64,000 bases of DNA, taken from positions 1 to 64,000 of the forward strand of contig JAIXOL010000075.1 in assembly GCA_027486845.1 (NCBI GenBank). The letters are read 5' to 3'. Of the stretch, positions 35,518 through 44,388 are shown one piece after another. Source of the DNA: Cytophagaceae bacterium. Its GTDB lineage: Bacteria; Bacteroidota; Bacteroidia; Cytophagales; Spirosomataceae. Under the pieces are notes generated by a model. It saw only the letters and a list, made by a program, of their open reading frames with translations, ran no database searches and was not told where the DNA came from. A program made the translations under genes and the position numbers. Each line of letters starts with the position of its first letter. The stretch's first letter is position 1.

Positions 35518-36468
35518 TTGACAGACAAAGTATTTACATTAGAAGAAGAAATCTCATTGACTGATTTTCTTGGAGTAGAAAATATAAATATCAAAGAGGT
35601 TGCAATGGCATTTCCGTTGAGTAAAATCATTTCTCGTGGAAATCAGATATTGATAAAAGGTAATACTGAAGAGATTAATCGAATCTCAGATGTTTTAGAA
35701 GCAATGATTGAACATTTGCGAAAGTATAAACGCATTTCGATAGACCAAGTAAAAAGCTATATAAAAGAGGATTCTGATTCGGCAACTCACGAAACACCTG
35801 ATGATGAAACTATTTTGGTTGGGACAAAAGGTAATGCTATCAAAGCAAAAACAGCTAATCAAAAAAAGATGGTTGAAGCATCACGGAACTTTGATATAAT
35901 GTTTGCGACAGGTCCGGCTGGAACTGGAAAAACATATACAGCCGTCGCATTGGCCGTTAGAGCTTTGAAGGATAAGCAAGTAAAAAAAATAATAATAACT
36001 AGGCCAGCGGTTGAAGCAGGAGAAAATCTTGGCTTTTTACCAGGTGATTTGAAAGAAAAAATTGACCCATATCTCAGACCAATCTATGATGCTCTTGAAG
36101 ATATGATTCAGTCAGAGAAATTAAAGTTTTATATTGAAAATCGTACGATTGAAATTGCACCCTTAGCGTACATGCGTGGACGTACGCTCAATAATGCATT
36201 TATTTTGCTCGATGAAGCTCAAAATACTACTCCAATGCAAATCAAAATGTTTTTGACTCGTATGGGGCCGCTTTCGAAGGCTATAATAACAGGTGATAAA
36301 ACCCAAATAGATTTGCCAACAAAACAAAAATCCGGTTTGAATGAAGCCTTACACATTTTAAAAGACATAAAAGGTATTGGCTTCATAGAATTAGATGATA
36401 GAGATGTTGTTCGACACAAGTTGGTTAGGGATATACTGAAAGCGTATGAAAAGGCTGAGGCCAATTAA
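35518..36468 (+). CDS. PhoH-family ATPase
   Basis: This is a predicted ATPase linked to RNA metabolism, often called PhoH or YbeZ-like. The N-terminal domain binds nucleic acid (about 1-100). Walker A GPAGTGKT is at 132-139, and ILLDEAQNTT carries Walker B. The length of 316 residues is normal. The start is a TTG at 35518, the position that matches the usual N-terminus (FTLEEEISLTDFLGV); the first ATG lies near codon 30 and would cut into the domain. Translation from TTG would be weak. Confidence 0.88.
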   Translation: MTDKVFTLEEEISLTDFLGVENINIKEVAMAFPLSKIISRGNQILIKGNTEEINRISDVLEAMIEHLRKYKRISIDQVKSYIKEDSDSATHETPDDETILVGTKGNAIKAKTANQKKMVEASRNFDIMFATGPAGTGKTYTAVALAVRALKDKQVKKIIITRPAVEAGENLGFLPGDLKEKIDPYLRPIYDALEDMIQSEKLKFYIENRTIEIAPLAYMRGRTLNNAFILLDEAQNTTPMQIKMFLTRMGPLSKAIITGDKTQIDLPTKQKSGLNEALHILKDIKGIGFIELDDRDVVRHKLVRDILKAYEKAEAN

Positions 36469-36522
36469 AACGATTTGATTGTTATTGCAACCAAATCTAT
36501 TCTTCAATTCGTCTATAATTTT

Positions 36523-37800
36523 ATGAAGAAGAACATTTATTTTTCGGTATTTTTTGCATTAATATACATTAATTCGTTTGCACAAAAAGTTCGAACTTGT
36601 GCGAACGAAATATGTGATTCAATGGCAAAAGTTACCAATTCTCAATATCAAATACGAAAGGTTCGATATGAACAGGCTATTGAGACACACATGAATCTTC
36701 AAAAAAACTTTAGAGTTGCTGCCGATATAATCAGAATTCCTGTAGTTGTGCATGTTATTCATAATCAGATTAATGGTTTGTTTACAGGTAGTAACATTTC
36801 CGATGAGCAGATTTATTCTCAAATTAAGGTTCTCAATGAAGATTATCGTAAAAAAGAAGGAACGCTCGGTTTTAATGCTAATCCTGTTGGAGCTGATGTT
36901 GAAATTGAATTTTTCTTAGCAAGTAATGACCCGTCTGGAAATCCATCTTCGGGTATAAAAAGAGTTTATTCTCCTAAGACAAGTTTTAATATTGTAAATG
37001 ATAATGACAGACAAGCAATGTCAAATTTGTCATATTGGGATAGTAATAAATATCTCAACATTTGGGTTGCACCTTTGAGTTCAGGTTATATTGGATATGG
37101 GGAATTTCCGTTTTCCGAATCGGTTGAAGGTTTGGACATAGATTCTGATGAAAGATTAGATGGTGTTTTTATTGATTACTCGGTTTTTGGGAGAAAAACA
37201 GGAACTAACAAATCTGGTTTATATAGTTTTGGACGAACAGTCACTCATGAAGTTGGACATTGGATGGGCTTATATCATACTTGGGGAGATCAACGTTGTG
37301 GAACAGATTATGTAGCAGATACACCCGTAACTACAACTTCAAATAGCTCTGCGTTTTGTCGTGATGTCTTCTCATCTTGTACTGGAACTCGCACTCGAAA
37401 TATGATTGAAAATTACATGGATTATTCTCCTGATTCTTGTATGAATATCTTTACACAAGGTCAAAAGCAACGTATGAGAGCTGCACTCGATCTTAGTAAA
37501 CGACGCAAGAGAGTATTGAATTATGCAAAATTTCAACTACCACCTTCGATTGCGTTGCAAGTAAATTTTGAGAATCCATTACCGATTTCAAGTTCGCAAT
37601 TCCAAATACTATTGCCTGATTTTCAGGACTTTGACTTAGTAATTAGAGATATTTTTGGTAGAGAAGTTTATAACCAATCTTTTAAAGATTTGCCTAGTAC
37701 AATTATTACTTTATCTAAAGGAAATATCACTCCTGGAGTTTATATTCTTATTGTTACCTCCAATCAACAAGTTGTACAGAAGAAATTAGTGTTCTACTAA
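36523..37800 (+). CDS. Secreted M43-family zinc metalloprotease with T9SS tail
   Basis: The cytophagalysin/pappalysin-type protease has a signal peptide ending in SFAQ, then a pro-region. The zinc motif HEVGHWMGLYH (242-252 in this numbering, from the start at 36523) matches the extended HExxHxxGxxH consensus. A downstream methionine-turn-like region (ENYMDYSPDSCMNIF) supports the M43 assignment. The last 80 residues end in GVYILIVTSNQQVVQKKLVFY-type strands typical of the type A T9SS sorting domain, so it should be exported across the outer membrane. The start at 36523 is preferred over 36475 because it gives a proper signal peptide. Confidence 0.88.
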   Translation: MKKNIYFSVFFALIYINSFAQKVRTCANEICDSMAKVTNSQYQIRKVRYEQAIETHMNLQKNFRVAADIIRIPVVVHVIHNQINGLFTGSNISDEQIYSQIKVLNEDYRKKEGTLGFNANPVGADVEIEFFLASNDPSGNPSSGIKRVYSPKTSFNIVNDNDRQAMSNLSYWDSNKYLNIWVAPLSSGYIGYGEFPFSESVEGLDIDSDERLDGVFIDYSVFGRKTGTNKSGLYSFGRTVTHEVGHWMGLYHTWGDQRCGTDYVADTPVTTTSNSSAFCRDVFSSCTGTRTRNMIENYMDYSPDSCMNIFTQGQKQRMRAALDLSKRRKRVLNYAKFQLPPSIALQVNFENPLPISSSQFQILLPDFQDFDLVIRDIFGREVYNQSFKDLPSTIITLSKGNITPGVYILIVTSNQQVVQKKLVFY

Positions 37801-38408
37801 TTCCTTCTTTTCTTTTTCTTTAATTTATTATCTAAGTCTCCAATTTTCTGAATTGGTACAGTAACCTTAGCATTATCCCATAACAAAAGCATATTAAATC
37901 CATTTTTTACCTCTTCAAATTGAATAGTAAAACCTTCATAGATGTCGCTATTCGAATTTACTTTAGCGTCATAAATCAGAATATTTTTGCTTGCATCGTA
38001 TGAGAAATCGCCCCACTGACCTAGTTCTGAATTTAAAATTATTGTCCATTTATCTTTATTTGGAATCGAAAATAGGGTATAAGTTCCAGCCTGTAATGCC
38101 GATTCTCCAATTTGAATATTTGTTGTAAAAGTAATTTCAGTAGCCTCGTTTGCCCCTGTTCGCCAAAGTTTTCCATAAGGTATTAAATTACCAAAAATCT
38201 CACGACCTTTTTTTAATGGCTGCCCATATGTACATTTTACATAGATATTTTCGCTAGTTTTCAGATTTGCAATCATAATTGGACTGTTTCGTACTTGTGG
38301 TTTAACGATGCTGTCATTCTCAATACTTGCAGTGGCAAAAAGTGGAAAAAGTGAAATGAAAAGAAAAAGAAAACAAATAGGCGACATGCCGTTTGAGTAA
38401 GATTTCAT
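37797..38408 (-). CDS. Exported DUF2911 protein
   Basis: The protein has 203 residues. A signal peptide ends near FATAS. The core has YGQPLKKGREIFG, PYGKLWRTGANEATEITF and AGTYTLFSIPNKDKWTIILN, the characteristic DUF2911 blocks. The family is widespread in Bacteroidota envelopes and has no known function. The C-terminus is a basic KKKKRRN tail, unusual for the family. It converges on the protease gene with a 4-bp overlap. Confidence 0.88.
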   Translation of the reverse strand: MKSYSNGMSPICFLFLFISLFPLFATASIENDSIVKPQVRNSPIMIANLKTSENIYVKCTYGQPLKKGREIFGNLIPYGKLWRTGANEATEITFTTNIQIGESALQAGTYTLFSIPNKDKWTIILNSELGQWGDFSYDASKNILIYDAKVNSNSDIYEGFTIQFEEVKNGFNMLLLWDNAKVTVPIQKIGDLDNKLKKKKRRN

Positions 38409-38480
38409 AAATTAGCGTTTTGAATTTTTTATTAGCAAAAATTATTTTTGTTACGTATTTTAAAAAATAACGACCACTTT

Positions 38481-38951
38481 ATGGAAAAAGTTGTGAAGCA
38501 ACGCCCAGATTTTGATGAAATATTTATGGAATTGGCCGAAAACCTTGCCCTTAGATCCCATTGTGTTAAGGCTCAGGTTGGTGCTGTTCTGACAAAAGAC
38601 ACACGCATTATTTCAATTGGATATAATGGGCCGCCTGCGGAGACTCACAATTGCGATGAAGAATTTCCGGATCATGGTTGCCCTCGTGATTCAAAAGGCA
38701 GCTGTTCATTAGCACTTCATGCTGAACAAAATGCTATTTTGTATGCTTCCAAAAATGGAGCAAATATTGAGGGAACAACTCTGTATGTTACACTTTCTCC
38801 TTGTATTGCTTGTGCAAGGGTGATTTATTCTATGAAAATTAAGAAAGTTTTTTTTGCAAAATCGTATGCCCAATACAAAGGAATACCAAATGATGAAGGG
38901 GTTGAATTTTTGAGGAAATTTGGTGTGGAAGTTATTCAGTTTGGTACTTAG
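38481..38951 (+). CDS. Deoxycytidylate deaminase (dCMP/ComEB-like)
   Basis: The enzyme converts dCMP to dUMP on the route to thymidylate. The zinc site is complete: HAEQNAIL with catalytic Glu, and SPCIACAR with the two cysteines. GYNGPPAETHNCDEE and the ending VEFLRKFGVEVIQ are typical of the family. The protein has about 156 residues from the ATG at 38481; an upstream TTG at 38448 is less likely. Confidence 0.9.
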   Translation: MEKVVKQRPDFDEIFMELAENLALRSHCVKAQVGAVLTKDTRIISIGYNGPPAETHNCDEEFPDHGCPRDSKGSCSLALHAEQNAILYASKNGANIEGTTLYVTLSPCIACARVIYSMKIKKVFFAKSYAQYKGIPNDEGVEFLRKFGVEVIQFGT

Positions 38952-39019
38952 TTTTTTTGGTTAGTTATTGAGGAATTATAGTAATGTTACGATTTCCCCA
39001 ATAACTAATCTAGGATCAA

Positions 39020-39535
39020 TTAATGTATTACTCCACCTTCACCATGCACGTGTCCGTGAGCGATTTCTTCTTTAGTTGCATCTCTTACTGACAAAATTTT
39101 ACCAGAAAAGTGCATATTTTGGCCGGCTAATGGATGGTTAAAATCAAGAATAACAGTCTCTCCCGTAATTTCTATAATTCTACCATTCATCTTGTTTCCA
39201 TCTTCATTTGAAAATGGAATCATATTTCCAATTTCCAGCATTCCTTCTGGAATTTCTCCATCTTCAATTTTGAAATTTTCAATCGGAAAATCAATAATTG
39301 CCTCTGGGTCTGGGTCGCCATAACCTTCAGCAGCTTCGACCGAAAATTTAAACTCATCACCAGCTTGGAGACCATTTATTTGGGCTTCAAATGCTTCTGG
39401 TAAGCCGCTCATTCCTTGAATGAACACCATAGGCTCATCGTCTTCCACGATTTCGAGCATTTCTCTATCGTTTTCATTACCAATTTCTAATTCATAGATT
39501 ATCTTTACAACTTTGTTTGCTTCAATTTTCATCAA
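39020..39535 (-). CDS. FKBP-type peptidyl-prolyl isomerase (SlyD-like)
   Basis: The protein has 171 residues. The FKBP core carries YELEIGNENDREM and PMVFIQGMSGLPEAFEAQINGL, and the inserted flap domain has FKFSVEAAEGYGDPD, as in SlyD. The C-terminus ends HGHVHGEGGVIH, a short histidine-rich metal-binding tail. It probably speeds protein folding in the cytoplasm and may bind nickel or zinc. A start at the second Met (39532) is equally likely. Transcribed leftwards and apart from its neighbours. Confidence 0.88.
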   Translation of the reverse strand: MMKIEANKVVKIIYELEIGNENDREMLEIVEDDEPMVFIQGMSGLPEAFEAQINGLQAGDEFKFSVEAAEGYGDPDPEAIIDFPIENFKIEDGEIPEGMLEIGNMIPFSNEDGNKMNGRIIEITGETVILDFNHPLAGQNMHFSGKILSVRDATKEEIAHGHVHGEGGVIH

Positions 39536-39608
39536 TCAATTTTTTTGATAGTTTATAGATGTTATTTTTTTAACTTTGTCGCAAACGTACACATATTCAA
39601 TTATTTTA

Positions 39609-40220
39609 ATGAATTTTTTGGCACATTTATTTCTTTCTGGCAAAAATGAAGAAGTTATGGTAGGCAATCTTCTAGAAGATTTTGTGGTAGGCAAAATCAA
39701 CCATCCAAGAAATGAAATTTATAATTATAAAATTAAAAATGGAATTTTACTTCATCGATTTATAGATACCTTTACTGATACAAATTGTGCTGTAAGCGAC
39801 TGCAAGGTAGTTCTCTACGAAAAATATCATAAATACGCTTCTGTTTTAATTGATATCTTTTTCGATCACTATTTAGCCATACATTGGATCGACTATTCTA
39901 ATGAACCTTTTGATAAATTTCGGTACAGAGTACATATTGCTTTTCAAAATCATTGGTCCATACTTCCCGAAAAAATGAAACCAATGATTGAATCAATGAT
40001 AAAAAACGATTGGCTCAATAATTATAGTGAATTTTGGGGAATCGAACGTGCCTTGATTGGTATTTCGAAACGAACAAAGTACGAGTCGAATATGGAAAAG
40101 GCTACTGAAGATTTAATGACAAATTATCAGTTTTTTGATGAAAAATTTAGCATATTTTTTCCAAATATCGTGCTTGAATGTAATCAGTTTTTGAGCGAAA
40201 AAGGTTATGATTTAATTTAA
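39609..40220 (+). CDS. acpH: Acyl carrier protein phosphodiesterase (AcpH)-family protein
   Basis: AcpH removes phosphopantetheine from acyl carrier protein. The start MNFLAHLFLSG with GNLLEDFVVGK (about 20-30), and later LLHRFIDTFTD and IDIFFDHYLAIHW, are the conserved His/Asp blocks of the HD-like fold. The protein has 203 residues from the ATG at 39609; the earlier alternative start at 39576 adds a stretch not seen in relatives. It is followed after 17 bp by holA, so they may be co-transcribed. Confidence 0.88.
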   Translation: MNFLAHLFLSGKNEEVMVGNLLEDFVVGKINHPRNEIYNYKIKNGILLHRFIDTFTDTNCAVSDCKVVLYEKYHKYASVLIDIFFDHYLAIHWIDYSNEPFDKFRYRVHIAFQNHWSILPEKMKPMIESMIKNDWLNNYSEFWGIERALIGISKRTKYESNMEKATEDLMTNYQFFDEKFSIFFPNIVLECNQFLSEKGYDLI

Positions 40221-40237
40221 TTATTTAGTATATTTCG

Positions 40238-41245
40238 ATGTCAGAGATTTTAAAATCAATCAAAAAAGATTCAATCAAACCTTTGTATTTTTTGCATGGA
40301 GAGGAGCAATTCCATATTGAGCAAATTGTAGAAAAAGTACAAAGTTTGGCAATTCCTGTTCATGAAAAAGGTTTTAATGAATTTGTACTTTTTGGGAAAG
40401 ATTTGAATGTTGGTGCTTTATTGAATTATGCTCGACGATTTCCAATGATGGCTGAAAGGCAGTTGATAATTGTTAAGGACGCTAATCAGATACAAGGAAT
40501 TGATTTAAAAGAGAATCAGAAACTCATTGAAGACTATGCACAAAATCCACTTACCTCAACAATCTTGGTTTTAAGTTTTTCAAATGCTCAGGATGAAAGA
40601 AAAACTTGGGTTAAGGCTTTTGCTAAAAAAGGTGTCTTACAAAACTTTAAAAAATTCTACGATAATCAGTTGCCTGAGTTTGTAGCTTCATATTGTCATG
40701 GACGGGGAGTAAAGATTAGCATGAAAGCTATTCAATTATTGATAGAGCATATTGGCAACGACTTAAAGCGATTGACTGGTGAATTAGAAAAAGTAATTTT
40801 GAATGTTAAACTTGGTGATGGAATAGATGCTGATGTGATTCAAAAATATGTTGGAATAAGTAAGGAATACAATGTATTTGAATTACAAAAAGCTTTGATT
40901 CAAAGAGATGTGGTGAAAGCTAACCAAATAATTATATATTTTGGAAATAATCCTAAAGATAATCCAATTCAGCCGATTTTGATAATTTTGTATAATTTTT
41001 TCAGCAAAGTCTTATTGATTCATGGCTCAAATGATAAATCTGAATCGGGTATTGCTTCGCTACTGAAGGTAAATTCATTTTTTGCAAAAGATTATTTAGC
41101 GGCTGCCCGAAATTATTCTTTATCAAAATTAGCTTTTGTGATACATTGTATTAAAATTGCCGACTTAAAGTCGAAAGGTGTTGGGGCTGGTGAAGAGAAA
41201 GAAATTGATATTCTTCAAAAATTAGTTTTTGAAATTCTTCATTAA
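40238..41245 (+). CDS. holA: DNA polymerase III subunit delta
   Basis: The delta subunit opens the sliding clamp in the clamp loader. The N-terminal IKPLYFLHGEEQFHIEQIV block (13-31) and the following AAA+ like fold with FPMMAERQLIIVKDA match HolA. The length of 335 residues is normal. It lacks a working Walker A motif, as expected for this subunit. It lies 17 bp downstream of acpH. A tRNA gene follows on the other strand. Confidence 0.92.
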   Translation: MSEILKSIKKDSIKPLYFLHGEEQFHIEQIVEKVQSLAIPVHEKGFNEFVLFGKDLNVGALLNYARRFPMMAERQLIIVKDANQIQGIDLKENQKLIEDYAQNPLTSTILVLSFSNAQDERKTWVKAFAKKGVLQNFKKFYDNQLPEFVASYCHGRGVKISMKAIQLLIEHIGNDLKRLTGELEKVILNVKLGDGIDADVIQKYVGISKEYNVFELQKALIQRDVVKANQIIIYFGNNPKDNPIQPILIILYNFFSKVLLIHGSNDKSESGIASLLKVNSFFAKDYLAAARNYSLSKLAFVIHCIKIADLKSKGVGAGEEKEIDILQKLVFEILH

Positions 41246-41303
41246 CTTCAATTTACTTAGATTTGCTATTTTTTTTGTGAAAATACAGTAGTTTAAAATA
41301 AAA

Positions 41304-41331
41304 AAAAGAGCCCCATAAATGAGACTCTTTT
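41304..41331 (-). terminator. Terminator of the tRNA-Met gene
   Basis: Read leftwards, AAAAGAG and CTCTTTT form a stem around an imperfect inner helix, followed by a T run from the A tract at 41297-41307. It lies 5 bases past the tRNA 3' end; it may also stop holA transcripts. Confidence 0.65.
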
Positions 41332-41335
41332 GGTG

Positions 41336-41409
41336 TTGCGGGAAGCGGGATCGAACCGCCGACCTTAGGGTTATGAATCCTACGCTCTAACCATCTGAGC
41401 TATCCCGCA
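41336..41409 (-). tRNA. tRNA-Met (CAT anticodon)
   Basis: Read leftwards the 74 bases fold into a cloverleaf: acceptor TGCGGGA/TCCCGCA, D arm GCTC...GAGC, anticodon loop TTCATAA and a T arm GGCGG/CCGCT with TTCGATC. The anticodon is CAT. The paired first base pair argues against the initiator; elongator Met or a lysidine-modified Ile2 is possible. The base pair next to the anticodon loop is A-C, a mild irregularity. CCA is not directly encoded. Confidence 0.9.
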
Positions 41410-41610
41410 ATATTTTTATATTATTTTTCAAGACTTTTTTTGTTGACTTGAAGAATATGTTACAAAATTACACAAAGTTTTCTTACATTGCAAAAAAAGA
41501 AATTGATGTAAGCCAAGATTTATAAAAACTTTATAGAAAATCTTGGAATAGTTATTTAATAAGGCTAAATCGAGTTCGATTTAGGTTATATTTTTTAAAT
41601 TTTACGAATT

Positions 41611-41994
41611 ATGGAAAAATTCAAATTTTCTCGTGAATACGAATTTAGGGCGTCACCTAAAGTTTTATATCAGTATTTTAGTACACCTGCTGGTTTGCAA
41701 CAATGGTTTGCATCAAAAGTTAAATACACCAGTGATTCTAATTTTGATTTTATTTGGGACAATGAAAGTCATCCAGCCCGCATGTCCGTTCAACGTGTTA
41801 ATAAGCTTGTGAAATTTGATTTTTTGAAAGATGAACAAAAGGGTAATTTTGTTGAGTTCAAACTCGAACAAAGTGAACTAACAAATGCCACGTTCTTGAA
41901 AGTTACAGATAATTCAGATAACAATGATGTTGAGGAATTGGAAGATATTTGGGACGATATGATTTACAAATTAAAGGAGATTGTAGGCGGTTGA
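41611..41994 (+). CDS. START-like (SRPBCC) domain protein
   Basis: The protein has 127 residues in one helix-grip fold. It starts MEKFKFSREYEFRASPKVLYQYFSTPAGLQQWF, the pattern of Bacteroidota START-like proteins related to AHSA1/polyketide cyclase domains, and ends with a helix LEDIWDDMIYKLKEIVG. The fold binds a hydrophobic ligand, but none is known for this group. The acidic segment DNSDNNDVEELED precedes the last helix. It is short and single-domain with no signal peptide, and the LptF/G permease gene follows after 87 bp. Confidence 0.82.
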   Translation: MEKFKFSREYEFRASPKVLYQYFSTPAGLQQWFASKVKYTSDSNFDFIWDNESHPARMSVQRVNKLVKFDFLKDEQKGNFVEFKLEQSELTNATFLKVTDNSDNNDVEELEDIWDDMIYKLKEIVGG

Positions 41995-42081
41995 AAAAGT
42001 AATTGTGTTAAATAAACTTAATGAACTTGTGAAAATGGATTTCCTGTTGGAATTTTGTGTCTCATAATCATTACGTATTGA

Positions 42082-43566
42082 ATGAAGAAAATAGATATTT
42101 TAGTAATTAGGTCTTTCATTGGGCCATTTATATTAACTACCTGTGTGGTAGTTTTTATTTTTTTGATGCGTTTCTTAATGCTTTATTTCAATGATTTTGT
42201 TGGTAAAGATTTAGGATATGATGTGTTTGGGAAACTATTTGTGTATTTTTCTCTCATAACTGTCCCAATTGCATTGCCTCTTTCAGTTTTGTTGGCTTCA
42301 TTGATGTGTTTTGGCAATTTGGGAGAATACACCGAATTAACTGCAATAAAGTCAGCAGGAGTTCCGATTTCGAGAGTATTGTTTCCTGCCATGGTTTTTG
42401 CATTTGGCGTAAGTGTTTTTTCACTTTGGTTTAATAATACAGTCAATCCTTGGGCAAATTTAAAAGGATACAGCCTTTTATATGATGTAAAAACCACAAA
42501 AGTAACCTTAAATGTGAAGGAAGGTGTTTTTTACAAGGAGATTCCCGGATATAGTATTAAGGTTTTAAAAAAATACTCAGATGGTAAAACACTCAAAGGT
42601 GTAACAATATACAATCATGTCAGTAATAATGGAAATGTAAACGTAACATTGGCTGACTCAGGAAAAATGTACACCATGTATGATAATACATATTTAGTTT
42701 TTGAGCTTTTTAATGGCACAAATTACGTTGATTATAAATCTAACGATGGGAATTACGACGAAACTCAATATGTAAAAAACAGTTTTAGACAAAATAAAAT
42801 GGTTTTTTCACTAGAATCATTCGGTATGCGTAGGACTGACGAGTCGCAGTTTAAATACCATGAGTATATGAAAAATATTACTCAATTAAATAATCAAGTT
42901 GATTCGGTTGCTATTGATATTGAAAAAACTTTGAAATCTCAAATTACGAATGCTACCCAGATTTATAATTTTCAATTTAAGAAATATCCTGTTGATACCT
43001 CAAAATTTGCAAGAGAAAAGAAACCAATTGTTGGAGGAAAGTGGGTTTACGATAAATTGAAACTTTTAGAAACTACAAATGGAAATGTTGAAACTTACGA
43101 GACATCAATAGCTCAAGCTAAAAATATCCGTGACCAATTCTCTACTACTATAGATATCATTAAAAGTAAAAAACGAGAAGGAATAAAAGCAGAAGTCGAA
43201 AAATGGCATAAGTTTACAATGGCATTTGCATGTTTTGTGATGTTTTTGATTGGTTCATCTCTCGGCTCCATTATTAAAAAGGGTGGATTTGGTATGCCAG
43301 TTTTGCTATCGATTACATTTTTTATTTTGATGTATGTGTTGATGCAGTTGGGAGATAAATACGCCAAAGAAGACATTTGGCCTGTACTTTTAGGTGTTTG
43401 GATGCCAGATTTAGTGTTATTAGCTTTTGGGGTTTATTTTCTTTCAAAAGCCACCAATGATGCCCGTTTATTTGAAAGTGATATTTATGATGTGTATTTT
43501 GATAAATTAAAAATGGCTTGGAAGGATAGGAAGTTTTTAAAATCGAAGGAAATAATAAGTGCTTAA
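42082..43566 (+). CDS. LptF/LptG-family permease
   Basis: The family forms the inner-membrane part of the lipopolysaccharide export ABC transporter. The layout is typical: three N-terminal transmembrane helices (about 11-35, 53-80, 95-118), a long periplasmic domain (about 120-375) and three C-terminal helices (about 376-465). The coupling segment GEYTELTAIKSAGVPISR is a strong family mark. At 494 residues it is longer than E. coli LptF/G, with a longer periplasmic part, as usual in Bacteroidota. A second subunit gene is not in the window. A bidirectional terminator follows. Confidence 0.9.
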   Translation: MKKIDILVIRSFIGPFILTTCVVVFIFLMRFLMLYFNDFVGKDLGYDVFGKLFVYFSLITVPIALPLSVLLASLMCFGNLGEYTELTAIKSAGVPISRVLFPAMVFAFGVSVFSLWFNNTVNPWANLKGYSLLYDVKTTKVTLNVKEGVFYKEIPGYSIKVLKKYSDGKTLKGVTIYNHVSNNGNVNVTLADSGKMYTMYDNTYLVFELFNGTNYVDYKSNDGNYDETQYVKNSFRQNKMVFSLESFGMRRTDESQFKYHEYMKNITQLNNQVDSVAIDIEKTLKSQITNATQIYNFQFKKYPVDTSKFAREKKPIVGGKWVYDKLKLLETTNGNVETYETSIAQAKNIRDQFSTTIDIIKSKKREGIKAEVEKWHKFTMAFACFVMFLIGSSLGSIIKKGGFGMPVLLSITFFILMYVLMQLGDKYAKEDIWPVLLGVWMPDLVLLAFGVYFLSKATNDARLFESDIYDVYFDKLKMAWKDRKFLKSKEIISA

Positions 43567-43570
43567 AAGC

Positions 43571-43605
43571 AAAATAGCCATGAATTTAAATTACATGGCT
43601 ATTTT
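43571..43605. terminator. Bidirectional terminator between permease and kinase genes
   Basis: AAAATAGCCATG and CATGGCTATTTT form a 12-bp perfect stem with an 11-base loop between two convergent genes. T runs occur on both sides. Confidence 0.88.
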
Positions 43606-43609
43606 TATT

Positions 43610-44251
43610 TTAAATGTTTTGTATTTCGAGTTGAGTTCCCATACTTACGTTTCTTTCAATTATTTCGACTATATATTCAAAATCTTCGTTTCGTTCGGCA
43701 TAATCAAGATTATTTACATCAATTACTATCAGTTTTCCATGCGTGTAGAGATTGGTAAAATCTTCGTAAAGTGCATTAAGACTAATCAAATAGTTGGGAT
43801 CTATGTTTTTTTCAAAATCTCGGCCTCTTTTACTAATTTGCTTTTGAAGTTTTGGTAAGTCGGCTTTCAAATAAATCATTAAATCAGGGTGGGTAATAGC
43901 CTGTGTAATTGTATTAAACATACTCTTATATGTCTTGTAATCAGTTTCGTTAAATTTTCCTGATTCATATAGGTTTCTGGCAAAAATATAAGCATCTTCA
44001 TAAATCGACCTATCCTGAATAATTGTTTTTTCTTTGGTCAATTCTTTTATCTTTAATATTTGTTCGAACCTACTATTAAGAAAGTAAATTTGTAAATGAA
44101 AAGCCCATTTTTCCATGTCCTCATAGAATGGCGGTAAATATGGATTTCCATCAACAGCTTCATATAAGACTTCCCATCCATAATGATGTGCCAACTTAGT
44201 AGCTAAGGTAGTTTTGCCGGCACCTATATTTCCCGTAATCGCAATGTGCAT
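43610..44251 (-). CDS. Deoxynucleoside kinase
   Basis: The enzyme phosphorylates deoxynucleosides in the salvage pathway. The P-loop GNIGAGKTT (7-15) is followed by the family motif QDRSIYEDAYIFARN and the LID arginines in KQISKRGRDFEKN. The length of 213 residues is normal for the dCK/dGK-like family. Substrate specificity cannot be read from this. It converges on the permease gene and shares the terminator. Confidence 0.9.
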   Translation of the reverse strand: MHIAITGNIGAGKTTLATKLAHHYGWEVLYEAVDGNPYLPPFYEDMEKWAFHLQIYFLNSRFEQILKIKELTKEKTIIQDRSIYEDAYIFARNLYESGKFNETDYKTYKSMFNTITQAITHPDLMIYLKADLPKLQKQISKRGRDFEKNIDPNYLISLNALYEDFTNLYTHGKLIVIDVNNLDYAERNEDFEYIVEIIERNVSMGTQLEIQNI

Positions 44252-44337
44252 TGTTACTTTATCAGAGTTAGCATAAAATTAATTTGCAAATTAAGGCTTA
44301 ATCTGATAAATATCATAGAATAAAAAAATATGTTTCG

Positions 44338-44345
44338 TAATTTTG
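44338..44345 (+). promoter_or_regulatory. Candidate -7 element (TAATTTTG) before trhO
   Basis: TAATTTTG matches the Bacteroidota -7 consensus TAnnTTTG and lies 43 bases before the start at 44389. No matching -33 box is seen, so this is tentative. Confidence 0.35.
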
Positions 44346-44388
44346 CAATAATTCAAATCAAGTTTACACCTTGAAAGATTGAAAATCA

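Noticed and set aside
41336-41409. Initiator tRNA-Met
   Set aside because: The first acceptor pair is a regular T-A pair and the anticodon stem lacks the three G-C pairs typical of initiators.
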